A stretch of DNA of 43,726 nt from contig CASBQF010000094.1 in the NCBI GenBank assembly GCA_949127775.1, forward strand, positions 80,198 through 123,923. The letters run 5' to 3'. The first letter of the stretch is position 1. Each line of letters begins with the position of its first letter. The notes beneath the pieces were generated by a model, which was given only the letters and a program-made list of their open reading frames with translations, was not told the origin of the DNA and searched no databases. A program made the translations under genes and the position numbers. Below, piece after piece: positions 7,623 to 15,496 of this stretch. The DNA is from Oscillatoriales cyanobacterium PMM_0080 (GTDB lineage: Bacteria > Cyanobacteriota > Cyanobacteriia > Cyanobacteriales > Microcoleaceae).

Positions 7623-7820
7623 ATGATCTCGAACAGCTTTAAATTAAATACAACTTATCAATCAAATGCAGTCGTAGAGGGGCTAGTGAGCGCATTGATC
7701 AACGAAACTGAAGCCCAAGAAAAAATAGCAAAACAGGAAAAAAATCTCAAGCGCCATCCCTTGGCATTAGATCACACTTATATTCGTATTTTAGAAGCCG
7801 GAGGGCATCTAGGTTGCTGA
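7623..7820 (+). CDS. small hypothetical protein in the copper island
   Basis: A 65-residue protein I do not recognise. No signal peptide or membrane segment; the middle is charged and probably helical (ETEAQEKIAKQEKNLKRH), and the tail ends GGHLGC, a His and a terminal Cys that could bind metal. An AGGGG site sits about 6 nt before the ATG and a promoter-like pair lies upstream, so it looks like a real gene. It lies between copM and the RND operon, with the CopR-type box of the RND operon starting 9 nt after its stop. No function is proposed beyond the context. Confidence 0.5.
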   Translation: MISNSFKLNTTYQSNAVVEGLVSALINETEAQEKIAKQEKNLKRHPLALDHTYIRILEAGGHLGC

Positions 7821-7828
7821 GGCGAAAT

Positions 7829-7865
7829 TTCATCCTAATTTCATTTGTCAGTGAAAGACTAGGTT
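7829..7865 (+). promoter_or_regulatory. CopR-type box 2 and -10 element, RND operon promoter
   Basis: TTCAT (7829-7833), 6 nt, TTCAT (7840-7844), then 15 nt to a weaker -10-like TAGGTT (7860-7865). The flanking AAA before the first repeat and the T after the second are shared with the boxes at 6459 and 13939. A leader of roughly 140 nt separates it from the adaptor gene. Confidence 0.72.
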
Positions 7866-8010
7866 GAGGAGATAAATTTTAGCTCTTTGTCATTGCTTAG
7901 CAGTCGCTTCTTGGAAAATGCTAATAAGTAGCTCCGGTTAATTCGGTTAACTTACCTTTGGCAGAATACCAACCGTTAAGCATTTGGCACTCAACCTAAT
8001 TTTAAGGACA

Positions 8011-9960
8011 ATGCCAACGATGATATTTCATAAATATTCTCAATCTCCCACAATTATTAGCAGTTGTTCCGGGTTTCTTTTCAGCCTAATTTTGCTAACT
8101 TATCCTACCGCCGTTTTAGCTCATGCGGGACATGGAAATGAATTTCATCAAAGTGGCGAAACAAGTCAAACTCCGGCGGCTATTTCTGTCGATGCCGAAA
8201 CAGCAAAACGGTTAGGGATTAAAGTCTCCCCTGCCGCCCGACAGCGATTAGATATTGGCATCAAAACCACAGGACAAATTGAAACTTTACCCAACCAAAA
8301 GGTAGAAGTTACTGCTCCGGTGGCTGGCAAAGTGGTAGAGTTATTAGTTAAGCCTGGGGACAAGGTATCAAAAGGTCAATCGGTTGCTGTTTTGTCTAGT
8401 TCAGAGTTAGGACAATTGCGGGTTGAATCTCTCTCGAAACAAGCGGAAGCTGAGGCAGATTTGCAGCAAGCTCAAGGTGATTTGAAGCTAGCTACCGAAA
8501 ATTACGATCGCCAACTGCAAATATCAGCAGCAGAAATTGTACAAGCCAAAACTCAACTGACAGCAGTAACGAAGCAGTACCAACGAGAGCAAGAATTAGT
8601 CAATCAGCGCTCTGTTGTGAAAGTTGCTAAGGAAAATTATCAACGTCAGATTCAAATAGCTACTGCCGAAATTTCCGAGACAAAAATCGCACTGACAGTC
8701 GCTCAAGAACAGTTTGACAAAGACAAAGAATTAGTAGAAACAGGAGCTATTCCCCGCCGCACAATGCTGGAATCGCAAGCAAAACTAGCAGCCGCCAAAG
8801 CCGCCTTTGCGAAGGCAAAAAGCCGTCCCGAAGTTATCAAAGCCGAAACCGAAATTAAACAAGCCGAAGTAAACCTCCCCATGCGGGAATTGCGCGATTC
8901 CCAAGGCAAAGTAGGAGATGCAAAAGCTCAACTCACTAAAGCTCTGAGCCGCCGGGAAGTGCTGGAAGCCGAGAATCAAGTCAAACGCGGCAAAACTGCC
9001 GTGCAAGTCGCTCGATCGCGCATTCGGTTAGCTGGTGCAGCCTATCAAGCGCGCCTGCAACAATTAGGGGCTGTTGCAAATGAGCAGGGACTTGTCACCG
9101 TAATTGCTCCGATTTCTGGCACGGTAGCCGATCGCGCCATCACCCCAGGAGAGTCTGTAAACGCTGAAAAACCGTTGATGAGCCTCTTAAATGACAACCG
9201 CGTTTTTGCCACCGCCAATATCTACGAAAAAGACCTGAATCAGGTAAAACAGAGCCAGGAAGTGAGGGTGAAAGTTGCTAATTGGGGCGATCGCATTTTC
9301 AAAGCAAAAATCACCTTAATTGGCTCATCCGTGCAAGGAGAAACGCGAGTTGTGCCCGTGAAAGCAGAAGTAGATAATAGTAACGGCGAGTTAAAGCCGG
9401 GACTGTTTGCTGAGTTGGAAATTTTAACCGACAAAAATGTTACTAATGTTTTAGCAATTCCGACTACAGCAGTAGTGGATGTTAGCGGTAAAAAGACCGT
9501 TTACGTGCAGAATGGTGATGCTTATCAAGCGGTTGATATTGAAGTCGGTCAAACTGCCGGGGATTTAGTTGAAGTTAAGAGCGGTTTATTCGATGGAGAT
9601 TTGATCGTAACACAGCGCGCACCTCAACTTTATACACAATCTTTGCGGGGCGGTAGCAAGCCATCAACCAGCGAGGCAAAGACAGAGGCAACTCCCAAAG
9701 TAACAGAGGTTAACTTTAATAATTTACCCATACCTTTGTGGGCGGGAATTGGGGGAGGAATGGCGATCGCATCCCTAACTTTCACAGCCGGGGTATTGTG
9801 GGGAAATCGGCGCAAATTGCCAGCAATACCAGCATCTCAAAGTCCTGCCAACAATGGTTTTGCCACCTCTGAACCCATGTTGCGCGATGAATTTGTACAA
9901 AATGACAACCATCACGTTAAAAATGAAGATGGGGAAATTAAGATAGTCAATATTCAATAA
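8011..9960 (+). CDS. RND efflux periplasmic adaptor (CusB/CzcB-like; CopB of Synechocystis type)
   Basis: A 649-residue membrane-fusion protein linking an RND pump to an outer-membrane channel. It has an N-terminal signal/anchor, a His-containing AHAGHG stretch at the mature end, a first lipoyl half (KVEVTAPVAGKVVELLVKPGD), a very long helical hairpin (about 140-350), a second lipoyl half (VTVIAPISGTVADRAITPGE) and beta-barrel and membrane-proximal domains ending near residue 545. An unusual extra membrane segment (about 574-600) follows, then a polar tail. Hairpin arms contain internal duplications. The ATG at 8011 (after AAGGACA) is preferred to an upstream TTG at 7984; ATG 8020 is also possible. 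It is the first gene of the CopR-box operon adaptor-permease-lipoprotein, like copBAC in Synechocystis. Confidence 0.87.
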   Translation: MPTMIFHKYSQSPTIISSCSGFLFSLILLTYPTAVLAHAGHGNEFHQSGETSQTPAAISVDAETAKRLGIKVSPAARQRLDIGIKTTGQIETLPNQKVEVTAPVAGKVVELLVKPGDKVSKGQSVAVLSSSELGQLRVESLSKQAEAEADLQQAQGDLKLATENYDRQLQISAAEIVQAKTQLTAVTKQYQREQELVNQRSVVKVAKENYQRQIQIATAEISETKIALTVAQEQFDKDKELVETGAIPRRTMLESQAKLAAAKAAFAKAKSRPEVIKAETEIKQAEVNLPMRELRDSQGKVGDAKAQLTKALSRREVLEAENQVKRGKTAVQVARSRIRLAGAAYQARLQQLGAVANEQGLVTVIAPISGTVADRAITPGESVNAEKPLMSLLNDNRVFATANIYEKDLNQVKQSQEVRVKVANWGDRIFKAKITLIGSSVQGETRVVPVKAEVDNSNGELKPGLFAELEILTDKNVTNVLAIPTTAVVDVSGKKTVYVQNGDAYQAVDIEVGQTAGDLVEVKSGLFDGDLIVTQRAPQLYTQSLRGGSKPSTSEAKTEATPKVTEVNFNNLPIPLWAGIGGGMAIASLTFTAGVLWGNRRKLPAIPASQSPANNGFATSEPMLRDEFVQNDNHHVKNEDGEIKIVNIQ

Positions 9961-10016
9961 CAAATAACAAATAACAAATAACAAATAACAAATAACAAAT
10001 AACAAATAACAAATAA
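9961..10016. repeat. eight exact heptamer repeats (CAAATAA) between adaptor and permease genes
   Basis: Eight perfect tandem copies of CAAATAA fill the whole gap from the adaptor stop to one base before the permease ATG. There is no Shine-Dalgarno sequence in the gap, so the array is the entire ribosome-loading region. Perfect identity of the units implies recent or ongoing slippage. Confidence 0.95.
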
Positions 10017-10017
10017 A

Positions 10018-13000
10018 ATGTTCAGCACAATTCTGAGATGGGTAATTAATCGCCGCTGGCTAGTCGTTCTTGCCACCATTATTATTAGTCTTTGGACATT
10101 ATATATCATCCCCAAAATGTCCCTGGATGTCTTCCCACCTTTTGCGCCGCCACAGGTGGAAATTCAGACAGAAGCACCGGGTTTAGCACCGGAAGAAATC
10201 GAGTCTTTGGTAACATTACCGATCGAAAGTGCGATCAATGGAACTCCGGGAGTGACAGCAGTGCGATCGTCTTCGGCTGTCGGCCTTTCTGCCATTAAGG
10301 TAATCTTTGATTGGGGAACTGAAATATATCAAGCGCGCCAGTTAATAACCGAACGATTGCAGCAAGCTCAAAGCAAACTCCCCACAGGCGTAGAAACACC
10401 ACAAATTTCTCCGACAACTTCTCCGGTTGGTTTGGTAATTACCTATGCTTTTACGTCAGAAACTACTCCACTGATGGAAGTGCGCCGTTTGGTTGATTGG
10501 CAAGTTACAAATCGCCTTTTAGCAGTGAATGGTGTTGCTCAAGTGGTGGCTTACGGTGGCGAACAAAGGCAGTATCAAGTATTAGTAGAGCCTGCCAAAT
10601 TGAAAGCTTTTAATGTGTCGTTGCAGCAAGTTGCGGAAGCGACGAAGGCTGCGAATGTTAACGCGCCCGGTGGCTATTTAATTACACCGGATAAAGAAAC
10701 TTTGATTCGGGGTGTGGGGCGGATTGAGTCTGTGGCAGATTTGCAGCAATCTGCGATCGCCACTCGTCAAGGAACACCCGTCAGAATTGGTGATGTAGCG
10801 GATGTTAAAATTGGTGCTGCGATCAAGCGGGGAAACGGCAGTTTTAATGGCAAAAAAGCTGTGATTGTGATGGTAAACAGACAGCCGGTTGCGGATACTC
10901 CGGCGGTAACGAAGGCGGTTGAGAAGGCTATGGCTGAGGTGCAGCAAGCTTTGCCGAAAGATATTAAAGTTACTGTCACTTTTCGGCAGGAAGAATATAT
11001 CAATTCTTCGGTGGAAAATGTGCGATCGGCTTTAGTGGAAGGTAGCATCATTGTCACCATTATCCTCATCCCGTTTTTGATGAATTGGCGCACTCTGACG
11101 GTGGTTTTGCTCGATTTCTTCCTAACTTGGCTTTTCGGGCTGCTGGCGATGTATTGGCTGGGGCTGGGATTGAATACGATGACCTTGGGTGGGTTGTCGG
11201 TGGCGATCGGCACTGCGATCGACGATGCGATCGTCTATGCCGAAAATACCTACCGCAATTTACGAGAAAATACGGCTTCTGGGCATCCGCGCCCGGTGAT
11301 GGATGTGATTTTTGATGGCAGTCAAGAGGTGCGCGATTCGTTGATTGGAGCGACGGTAATTGGGATTGTGGTGTTTTCGCCGATTTTTACTTTACCAGGT
11401 GTTGAAGGTCGAATTTTTACGCCGATGGGAATTACTTATTTGGTAGTTGTGGTGATTTCTAGTCTAGAATCACTGTTCGTTTCTCCGGCGCTTTGTGCTA
11501 TTTTGTTGCCGAGCAAACGCATGAGTGCTGAGGAACCTTGGTTGCCGAGATTTTGCAAAAAAATATATCACTTTTTTATTGAGTTATCAATGCGCTATTC
11601 GGCGATAATTTTAGTTTTAGCTACTGCTAGTATGGTGGCTACATTAGTTATCTTGCCTTCCTTTGGACGGGTATTTTTGCCGGAGTTTCAGGAGCAAACT
11701 TTGGTGAATACGATTCAGCTTTATCCGGGTGTGTCTTTGGAGACGACGGATAGCGCTGCTTTTGCGATCGAAGATGCACTCAAGAATGATACCAGGTTTG
11801 AATACGTGCAAGTGCGATCGGGCAGAGCTCCGGGTGATGCTGATGCTGCGGGTGTCAATTTGGCTCACATCGATATCGGTTTGAGTGAGGAAGGGATGAA
11901 AAATCGGTCAAAAACTTTGGAGTCTTTGCGGCAGGAATTTGCGAAATTGCCGGGAGTTGCACCAAATATCGGCGGCTTTATTTCTCACCGGATGGATGAG
12001 GTTTTGTCCGGTGTCAGAAGTCAAATTGCTGTCAAAATCTTTGGCCCGGATTTGAATCAACTTCGCAGCCTCGGTGCTCAAGTTGAAACGCAAATGAAAA
12101 CAGTCAAGGGAATTGTGGATTTGCAACTCGAACCGCAGGTACCAGTGCCACAAATTCAAATTAAGTTTAACCGCCAAGCTGCGGGTAGATATGGTTTGAA
12201 AATTGGAGAACTTTCGGAAATCATTGAAACAGCTTTAAATGGAAAAGTTGTATCACAAGTTTTGGAAGTACAGCAAACTTTTGATTTAGTTGTTTGGTTA
12301 AAGCCGGAAGCTCGAAATAACTTAGAAACTATTCAGAATTTGTTGGTTGATACCCCCAACGGCAATAAAATCCCCCTGGCGCAAGTTGCGACTGTTACAT
12401 ATGGTACTGGCCCAAATACGATTAATCGTGAGAATGTTTCACGGTTGATTGTGGCGGCGGCTAATGCAAAAGGTCGAGATTTGCGATCGGTTGTGAATGA
12501 AATTCAAGCTAAAGTCAAACGAGAGGTGCAGTTGCCTTTTGGCTATTTTATCCAGTACGGCGGTCAATTTGAGGCGGAACAAAGGGCTTCGCAGAATATT
12601 ATGGTGTTTAGTGCGATCGCCTTTTTGGTCATTACCGTCTTGATGTACTTGTCCGTCAAGTCGATCGCCTCAACTGCGATGATTATGATTAATTTGCCCC
12701 TCGGCTTAGTTGGAGGAGTAATTGCTGTAGCCTTGACTGGCGGTATAATTTCTGTAGCTTCCCTGGTTGGCTTTGTCACATTATTCGGCGTAGCTACCCG
12801 CAACGGCTTGCTGTTAGTAGACAACTATAACTCTAAATTTGCCGAAGGAATGCCCTTGAAAGAAGCCGTTGTTAAAGGCTCGATGGAACGGCTCAACGCC
12901 ATCCTGATGACTGCTTTAACTTCAGCCTTGGGTTTAGCACCTTTAGTCTTAGAAGGCGGCCCAGGGAAAGAAATATTGCAACCTTTGTCGATCGTAGTTT

Positions 13001-13137
13001 TAGGAGGATTATTTACTTCTACGGCCTTAACTTTGTTAGTTTTGCCAGCCTTGTATGCTCAATTTGGGAGATTTTTCAGACCTCAAGAACCTCAGCCTAT
13101 TGTTAAAGACCAAAAAACTGGTTTAACTACTTTTTAG
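10018..13137 (+). CDS. heavy-metal efflux RND permease (CzcA/CusA family)
   Basis: A 1039-residue inner-membrane proton/metal antiporter of the HME-RND family, the pump of the tripartite system. It starts with the family's N-terminal helix (WVINRRWLVVLATIIISLWTLYIIP) and the DVFPPFAPPQVEIQTEAPGLAPEE porter start. It has two blocks of membrane helices (about 335-540 and 865-1025), and helix 4 carries AIGTAIDDAIVYAEN with the acidic pair used for proton relay. Length is normal. The CusA methionine triad for Cu(I) is not obvious at the aligned places (see findings), so the substrate rests on context: a CopR-type box, CopM and CopRS neighbours. Synechocystis calls the counterpart CopA, a name that clashes with the P-type ATPase. 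Confidence 0.92.
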   Translation: MFSTILRWVINRRWLVVLATIIISLWTLYIIPKMSLDVFPPFAPPQVEIQTEAPGLAPEEIESLVTLPIESAINGTPGVTAVRSSSAVGLSAIKVIFDWGTEIYQARQLITERLQQAQSKLPTGVETPQISPTTSPVGLVITYAFTSETTPLMEVRRLVDWQVTNRLLAVNGVAQVVAYGGEQRQYQVLVEPAKLKAFNVSLQQVAEATKAANVNAPGGYLITPDKETLIRGVGRIESVADLQQSAIATRQGTPVRIGDVADVKIGAAIKRGNGSFNGKKAVIVMVNRQPVADTPAVTKAVEKAMAEVQQALPKDIKVTVTFRQEEYINSSVENVRSALVEGSIIVTIILIPFLMNWRTLTVVLLDFFLTWLFGLLAMYWLGLGLNTMTLGGLSVAIGTAIDDAIVYAENTYRNLRENTASGHPRPVMDVIFDGSQEVRDSLIGATVIGIVVFSPIFTLPGVEGRIFTPMGITYLVVVVISSLESLFVSPALCAILLPSKRMSAEEPWLPRFCKKIYHFFIELSMRYSAIILVLATASMVATLVILPSFGRVFLPEFQEQTLVNTIQLYPGVSLETTDSAAFAIEDALKNDTRFEYVQVRSGRAPGDADAAGVNLAHIDIGLSEEGMKNRSKTLESLRQEFAKLPGVAPNIGGFISHRMDEVLSGVRSQIAVKIFGPDLNQLRSLGAQVETQMKTVKGIVDLQLEPQVPVPQIQIKFNRQAAGRYGLKIGELSEIIETALNGKVVSQVLEVQQTFDLVVWLKPEARNNLETIQNLLVDTPNGNKIPLAQVATVTYGTGPNTINRENVSRLIVAAANAKGRDLRSVVNEIQAKVKREVQLPFGYFIQYGGQFEAEQRASQNIMVFSAIAFLVITVLMYLSVKSIASTAMIMINLPLGLVGGVIAVALTGGIISVASLVGFVTLFGVATRNGLLLVDNYNSKFAEGMPLKEAVVKGSMERLNAILMTALTSALGLAPLVLEGGPGKEILQPLSIVVLGGLFTSTALTLLVLPALYAQFGRFFRPQEPQPIVKDQKTGLTTF

Positions 13138-13239
13138 TAATGATTCTGGCTATTGCCGAATAATTTTTGATAATTTTCCTTGACGCGCTGTTTTAAAATG
13201 CCATAATTTACAAATAATTGTCTGCAAATACTAAAGCAC

Positions 13240-13728
13240 ATGAAAACGATCAAATCAAGTTTAATTATTCTCAGCAGTGTCGGATTGCTATTTTTGGGAG
13301 CTTGCGGTAAAGGCGACGAAGCAAGCGATTCAAAAATCACTCCCACACCCCCTCCTGCTGCTTCAAAACCTGCTGCGTCTTCCGCTCCCGCAGCGGCTTC
13401 TGCTGGCACAAAAGGAGCTAAAGGAGGTCAAGTTGTCAATGCTGGTGCTTACCATTTAGAGTTTGTACCTGAAAAAGAAGCTACTGGAACTCACTTAGAC
13501 TTGTATCTGCAAAAAGGCGATAAAAAAGAAACAGTTGCTGATGCAAAAGTGTCCGCACAGGTGCAGTTACCGAATGGAAAGCAGCAAACCCTAGCTTTTA
13601 AATATGATCCAGCAGATAAACATTATACTGCTGTGTTTCCAGTCAAGGGTGCGGGTAGCTATCCTGTGAAGGTGAATGCGGATATTAAGGGAGAAAAAGT
13701 TGACGGACGTTTTACATTTACTCAGTAG
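13240..13728 (+). CDS. small lipoprotein of the RND operon (CopC-position protein)
   Basis: A 162-residue lipoprotein: hydrophobic signal, lipobox LGAC (Cys22), a low-complexity Pro/Ala/Ser linker (about 34-60) and a beta-rich domain beginning GGQVVNAGAYHLEFVPE and ending VDGRFTFTQ. It resembles the small exported proteins that follow czcA-type genes in cyanobacteria. Its place matches Synechocystis copC (third gene of copBAC), although I judge this from position and not from sequence. It lies 102 nt after the permease stop on the same strand. His in the domain (YHLEF, THLDL, KHYTA) may serve metal binding. Molecular function unknown. Confidence 0.72.
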   Translation: MKTIKSSLIILSSVGLLFLGACGKGDEASDSKITPTPPPAASKPAASSAPAAASAGTKGAKGGQVVNAGAYHLEFVPEKEATGTHLDLYLQKGDKKETVADAKVSAQVQLPNGKQQTLAFKYDPADKHYTAVFPVKGAGSYPVKVNADIKGEKVDGRFTFTQ

Positions 13729-13809
13729 TTTGAGTTAAACTTAGTTGTGGATGCCCGGTTGATTTTGGCGATCGGGTTTTTGTGTAGATGACTTACGCAT
13801 ACTAATCTC

Positions 13810-13876
13810 AGAAACCGGGTTTCTTGCGTGATTTATCGTTACTAAACGTAAGATTTTCGTAGAAACCCGGTTTCTC
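13810..13876. repeat. paired palindromic repeat, family 1
   Basis: AGAAACCGGGTTTCTT (13810-13825) and AGAAACCCGGTTTCT (13861-13875), a third copy of the paired unit seen at 1793 and 2581. It sits between the stop of the RND operon and the CopR-type box of the DUF2808 gene, again in a 3' position to the preceding gene. The spacer sequence differs from the other two, so only the palindromes are conserved. Confidence 0.8.
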
Positions 13877-13938
13877 GCCACCCATGCGTAAATCCTGTTA
13901 AGTTAGAATTGAATGATTAACTTTTAACTAGCTAAAAT

Positions 13939-13975
13939 TTCATCGCTATTTCATTCCTGACAGCAATACTAATAA
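13939..13975 (+). promoter_or_regulatory. CopR-type box 3 and -10 element, DUF2808 promoter
   Basis: TTCAT (13939-13943), 6 nt, TTCAT (13950-13954), 15 nt, TAATAA (13970-13975). This is the third copy with identical internal geometry. It lies about 40 nt before the DUF2808 start and could also drive the downstream two-component genes, giving autoregulation. Confidence 0.74.
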
Positions 13976-14015
13976 ATAAGAACAGAAATTAGTTACGTTG
14001 TCAGGGATTACCGCG

Positions 14016-14486
14016 ATGAAAAAGTTAATTTACGCTGCTGCATTTACCTTCCTGCTAGCATCTAATGCCCCCGCTACCATTGCCGGAGGAGCCATGCAGA
14101 ATGCTAATGTCCCCCACCTTGTTGGTAGCACTGCAACTCCTAACAGAGCTGGTTTTCAGGGTGCTACCCATCGTTTTGATGTTCATGTTCAGGGCAGATA
14201 TCTTGCAGAAATTGCGATCGCCCTTCCAGCAGATTTGAGCATCCGTGGAGGAATCGAGGTCAAAAATCAATCCAATCAGAAAATAGCAACTCAAGTTACT
14301 GTCAATAAACAGAAAGCCACGGTAGTTTTTGCTCAACCAGTCGCTGCTGACACCACAATCTCAATTTATATGCGCGGCATTCAGACTCACGGTTATAGCC
14401 GTAACTGGGGGTATGCGATATCTGGTAAAATGGTGGGGATAAACGCAGAGGTTCCCCTCGGTAGAGTTGCGATTCAAACTTACTAA
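14016..14486 (+). CDS. secreted DUF2808-like protein
   Basis: A 156-residue exported protein with a clean signal peptide (KKLIYAAAFTFLLASNAPATIAGG). The mature part is predicted all-beta, ending with a strand-rich ATVVFAQPVAADTTISIYMRG block and a terminal GRVAIQTY that resemble the C-terminal half of the cyanobacterial DUF2808 family. No function is known for that family. The ATG at 14016 is chosen, since the alternative TTG at 13998 would put six polar residues before a typical signal sequence; AGGGA lies 9 nt upstream. A CopR-type box directly precedes it, so it is probably a copper-induced envelope protein, and it sits immediately before the CopR-like gene. Confidence 0.68.
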   Translation: MKKLIYAAAFTFLLASNAPATIAGGAMQNANVPHLVGSTATPNRAGFQGATHRFDVHVQGRYLAEIAIALPADLSIRGGIEVKNQSNQKIATQVTVNKQKATVVFAQPVAADTTISIYMRGIQTHGYSRNWGYAISGKMVGINAEVPLGRVAIQTY

Positions 14487-14557
14487 TTCAAAGGTAAAGC
14501 TAATACCAGTTTTCAAAATTTATGCAATAGTTGCATGATTTTTGATAATTGGGATGA

Positions 14558-14614
14558 GGTGCGTCGCTATGAGATTGTCGGTTTTTAGTCGGAGATTGTT
14601 GATGGCGACACACC
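14558..14614. repeat. imperfect inverted repeat, GGTGCGTCGC type
   Basis: GGTGCGTCGC (14558-14567) and GCGACACACC (14605-14614), matching at 9 of 10 positions, in the 168-nt gap before the response regulator. It resembles the GTAGGGTGCGC repeat family at 25168-25275. A second small palindrome, ATGCAATAGTTGCAT, is at 14522-14536. Confidence 0.55.
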
Positions 14615-14654
14615 CTACGAACTGTTAAATTTAAATTTCAAATAGGTTATTTTT

Positions 14655-15344
14655 ATGAGAATTTTGCTAGTTGAAGATGAGCCGGATTTGGGAAAGGCGA
14701 TCGATCGCACTTTGAAGCAAGAAAAGTACATAGTTGACTGGGCCCAGAATGGGAATGAAGCTTGGGAATATCTAGACAGTCATTGGACTGAATACACCCT
14801 AGCCATTTTTGACTGGTTGCTTCCGGGATTGTCGGGAATAGAATTGCTGCGAAGATTGCGCGCTAAACATGGCTTTCTGCCAGTTTTGATGCTGACAGCC
14901 AAGGATAGGATGGAAGATAAAGTGGCGGGATTGGATGCGGGGGCTGATGATTATTTGGTCAAACCCTTCGGGATGGCGGAACTATTAGCAAGGTTGCGGG
15001 CGTTGCAAAGGCGATCGCCCCAAATTCAACCGCAACAGCTACAAATCGGCAATCTCGCTTTAGATTGCGGGAATCGCACGGCTTTTCATCTCAATCCAAA
15101 CGGCACAAACCAAACAATTTCCCTGACAAATAAAGAGTTTCAACTATTAGAATATTTGATTAAACATCCGAATCAAATTGTCACCACAGACCAAATTCGG
15201 AATCAAATATGGGAAGCCAGTGCAGATACTTTTAGTAATGTGGTAGCGGCTCAAGTGCGATTGTTGCGGCGTAAACTTGAGTCGGTTGGTGGTGCGAATC
15301 TAATTGAAACTGTCCACGGCGTTGGATACCGGATGAGAAATTGA
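14655..15344 (+). CDS. copR: OmpR-family response regulator, CopR-like
   Basis: A 229-residue response regulator. Its receiver domain (about 1-120) has the acidic pocket VEDE (7-9), phospho-acceptor Asp53 in FDWLLPG, Thr81 and Lys103 (VKPF). Its winged-helix DNA-binding domain (about 128-229) has the family's LTNKEFQLLEYLIKHPN and VHGVGYRMRN. It is closest in style to cyanobacterial CopR/RppA/NrsR metal-responsive regulators. Its assignment as CopR rests on context: three TTCAT-N6-TTCAT boxes in front of copM, the RND operon and the gene just upstream. OmpR-type regulators bind such direct repeats with an 11-bp period. The partner kinase is not adjacent: a toxin-antitoxin pair lies between them. 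Confidence 0.82.
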   Translation: MRILLVEDEPDLGKAIDRTLKQEKYIVDWAQNGNEAWEYLDSHWTEYTLAIFDWLLPGLSGIELLRRLRAKHGFLPVLMLTAKDRMEDKVAGLDAGADDYLVKPFGMAELLARLRALQRRSPQIQPQQLQIGNLALDCGNRTAFHLNPNGTNQTISLTNKEFQLLEYLIKHPNQIVTTDQIRNQIWEASADTFSNVVAAQVRLLRRKLESVGGANLIETVHGVGYRMRN

Positions 15345-15359
15345 ATTCTGCCTTGAAAA

Positions 15360-15412
15360 CCTCTTTGATACTCGGCGGTTGAAACCGCGCCTCCGCGGAC
15401 TCAAGAAAGAGG
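15360..15412. repeat. multi-stem structured element after the response regulator
   Basis: Closing arms CCTCTTT (15360-15366) and AAAGAGG (15406-15412) enclose a tight hairpin GCGGTT-GA-AACCGC (15375-15388) and a CCGCGG palindrome. It may be a repeat or an RNA structure between copR and the toxin-antitoxin genes. No T-run follows, so it is not called a terminator. Confidence 0.5.
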
Positions 15413-15496
15413 ATAACGTAATTTTTACTGGCTGGTGTCCTTATCCCAAGCGTATCTGGGTATAATATAGAAAACTCGATCGCAAAAATTACTACC

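Noticed and set aside
9961-10016. Tandem array considered as a CRISPR
   Set aside because: Units are 7 bp without spacers; this is a short tandem repeat.
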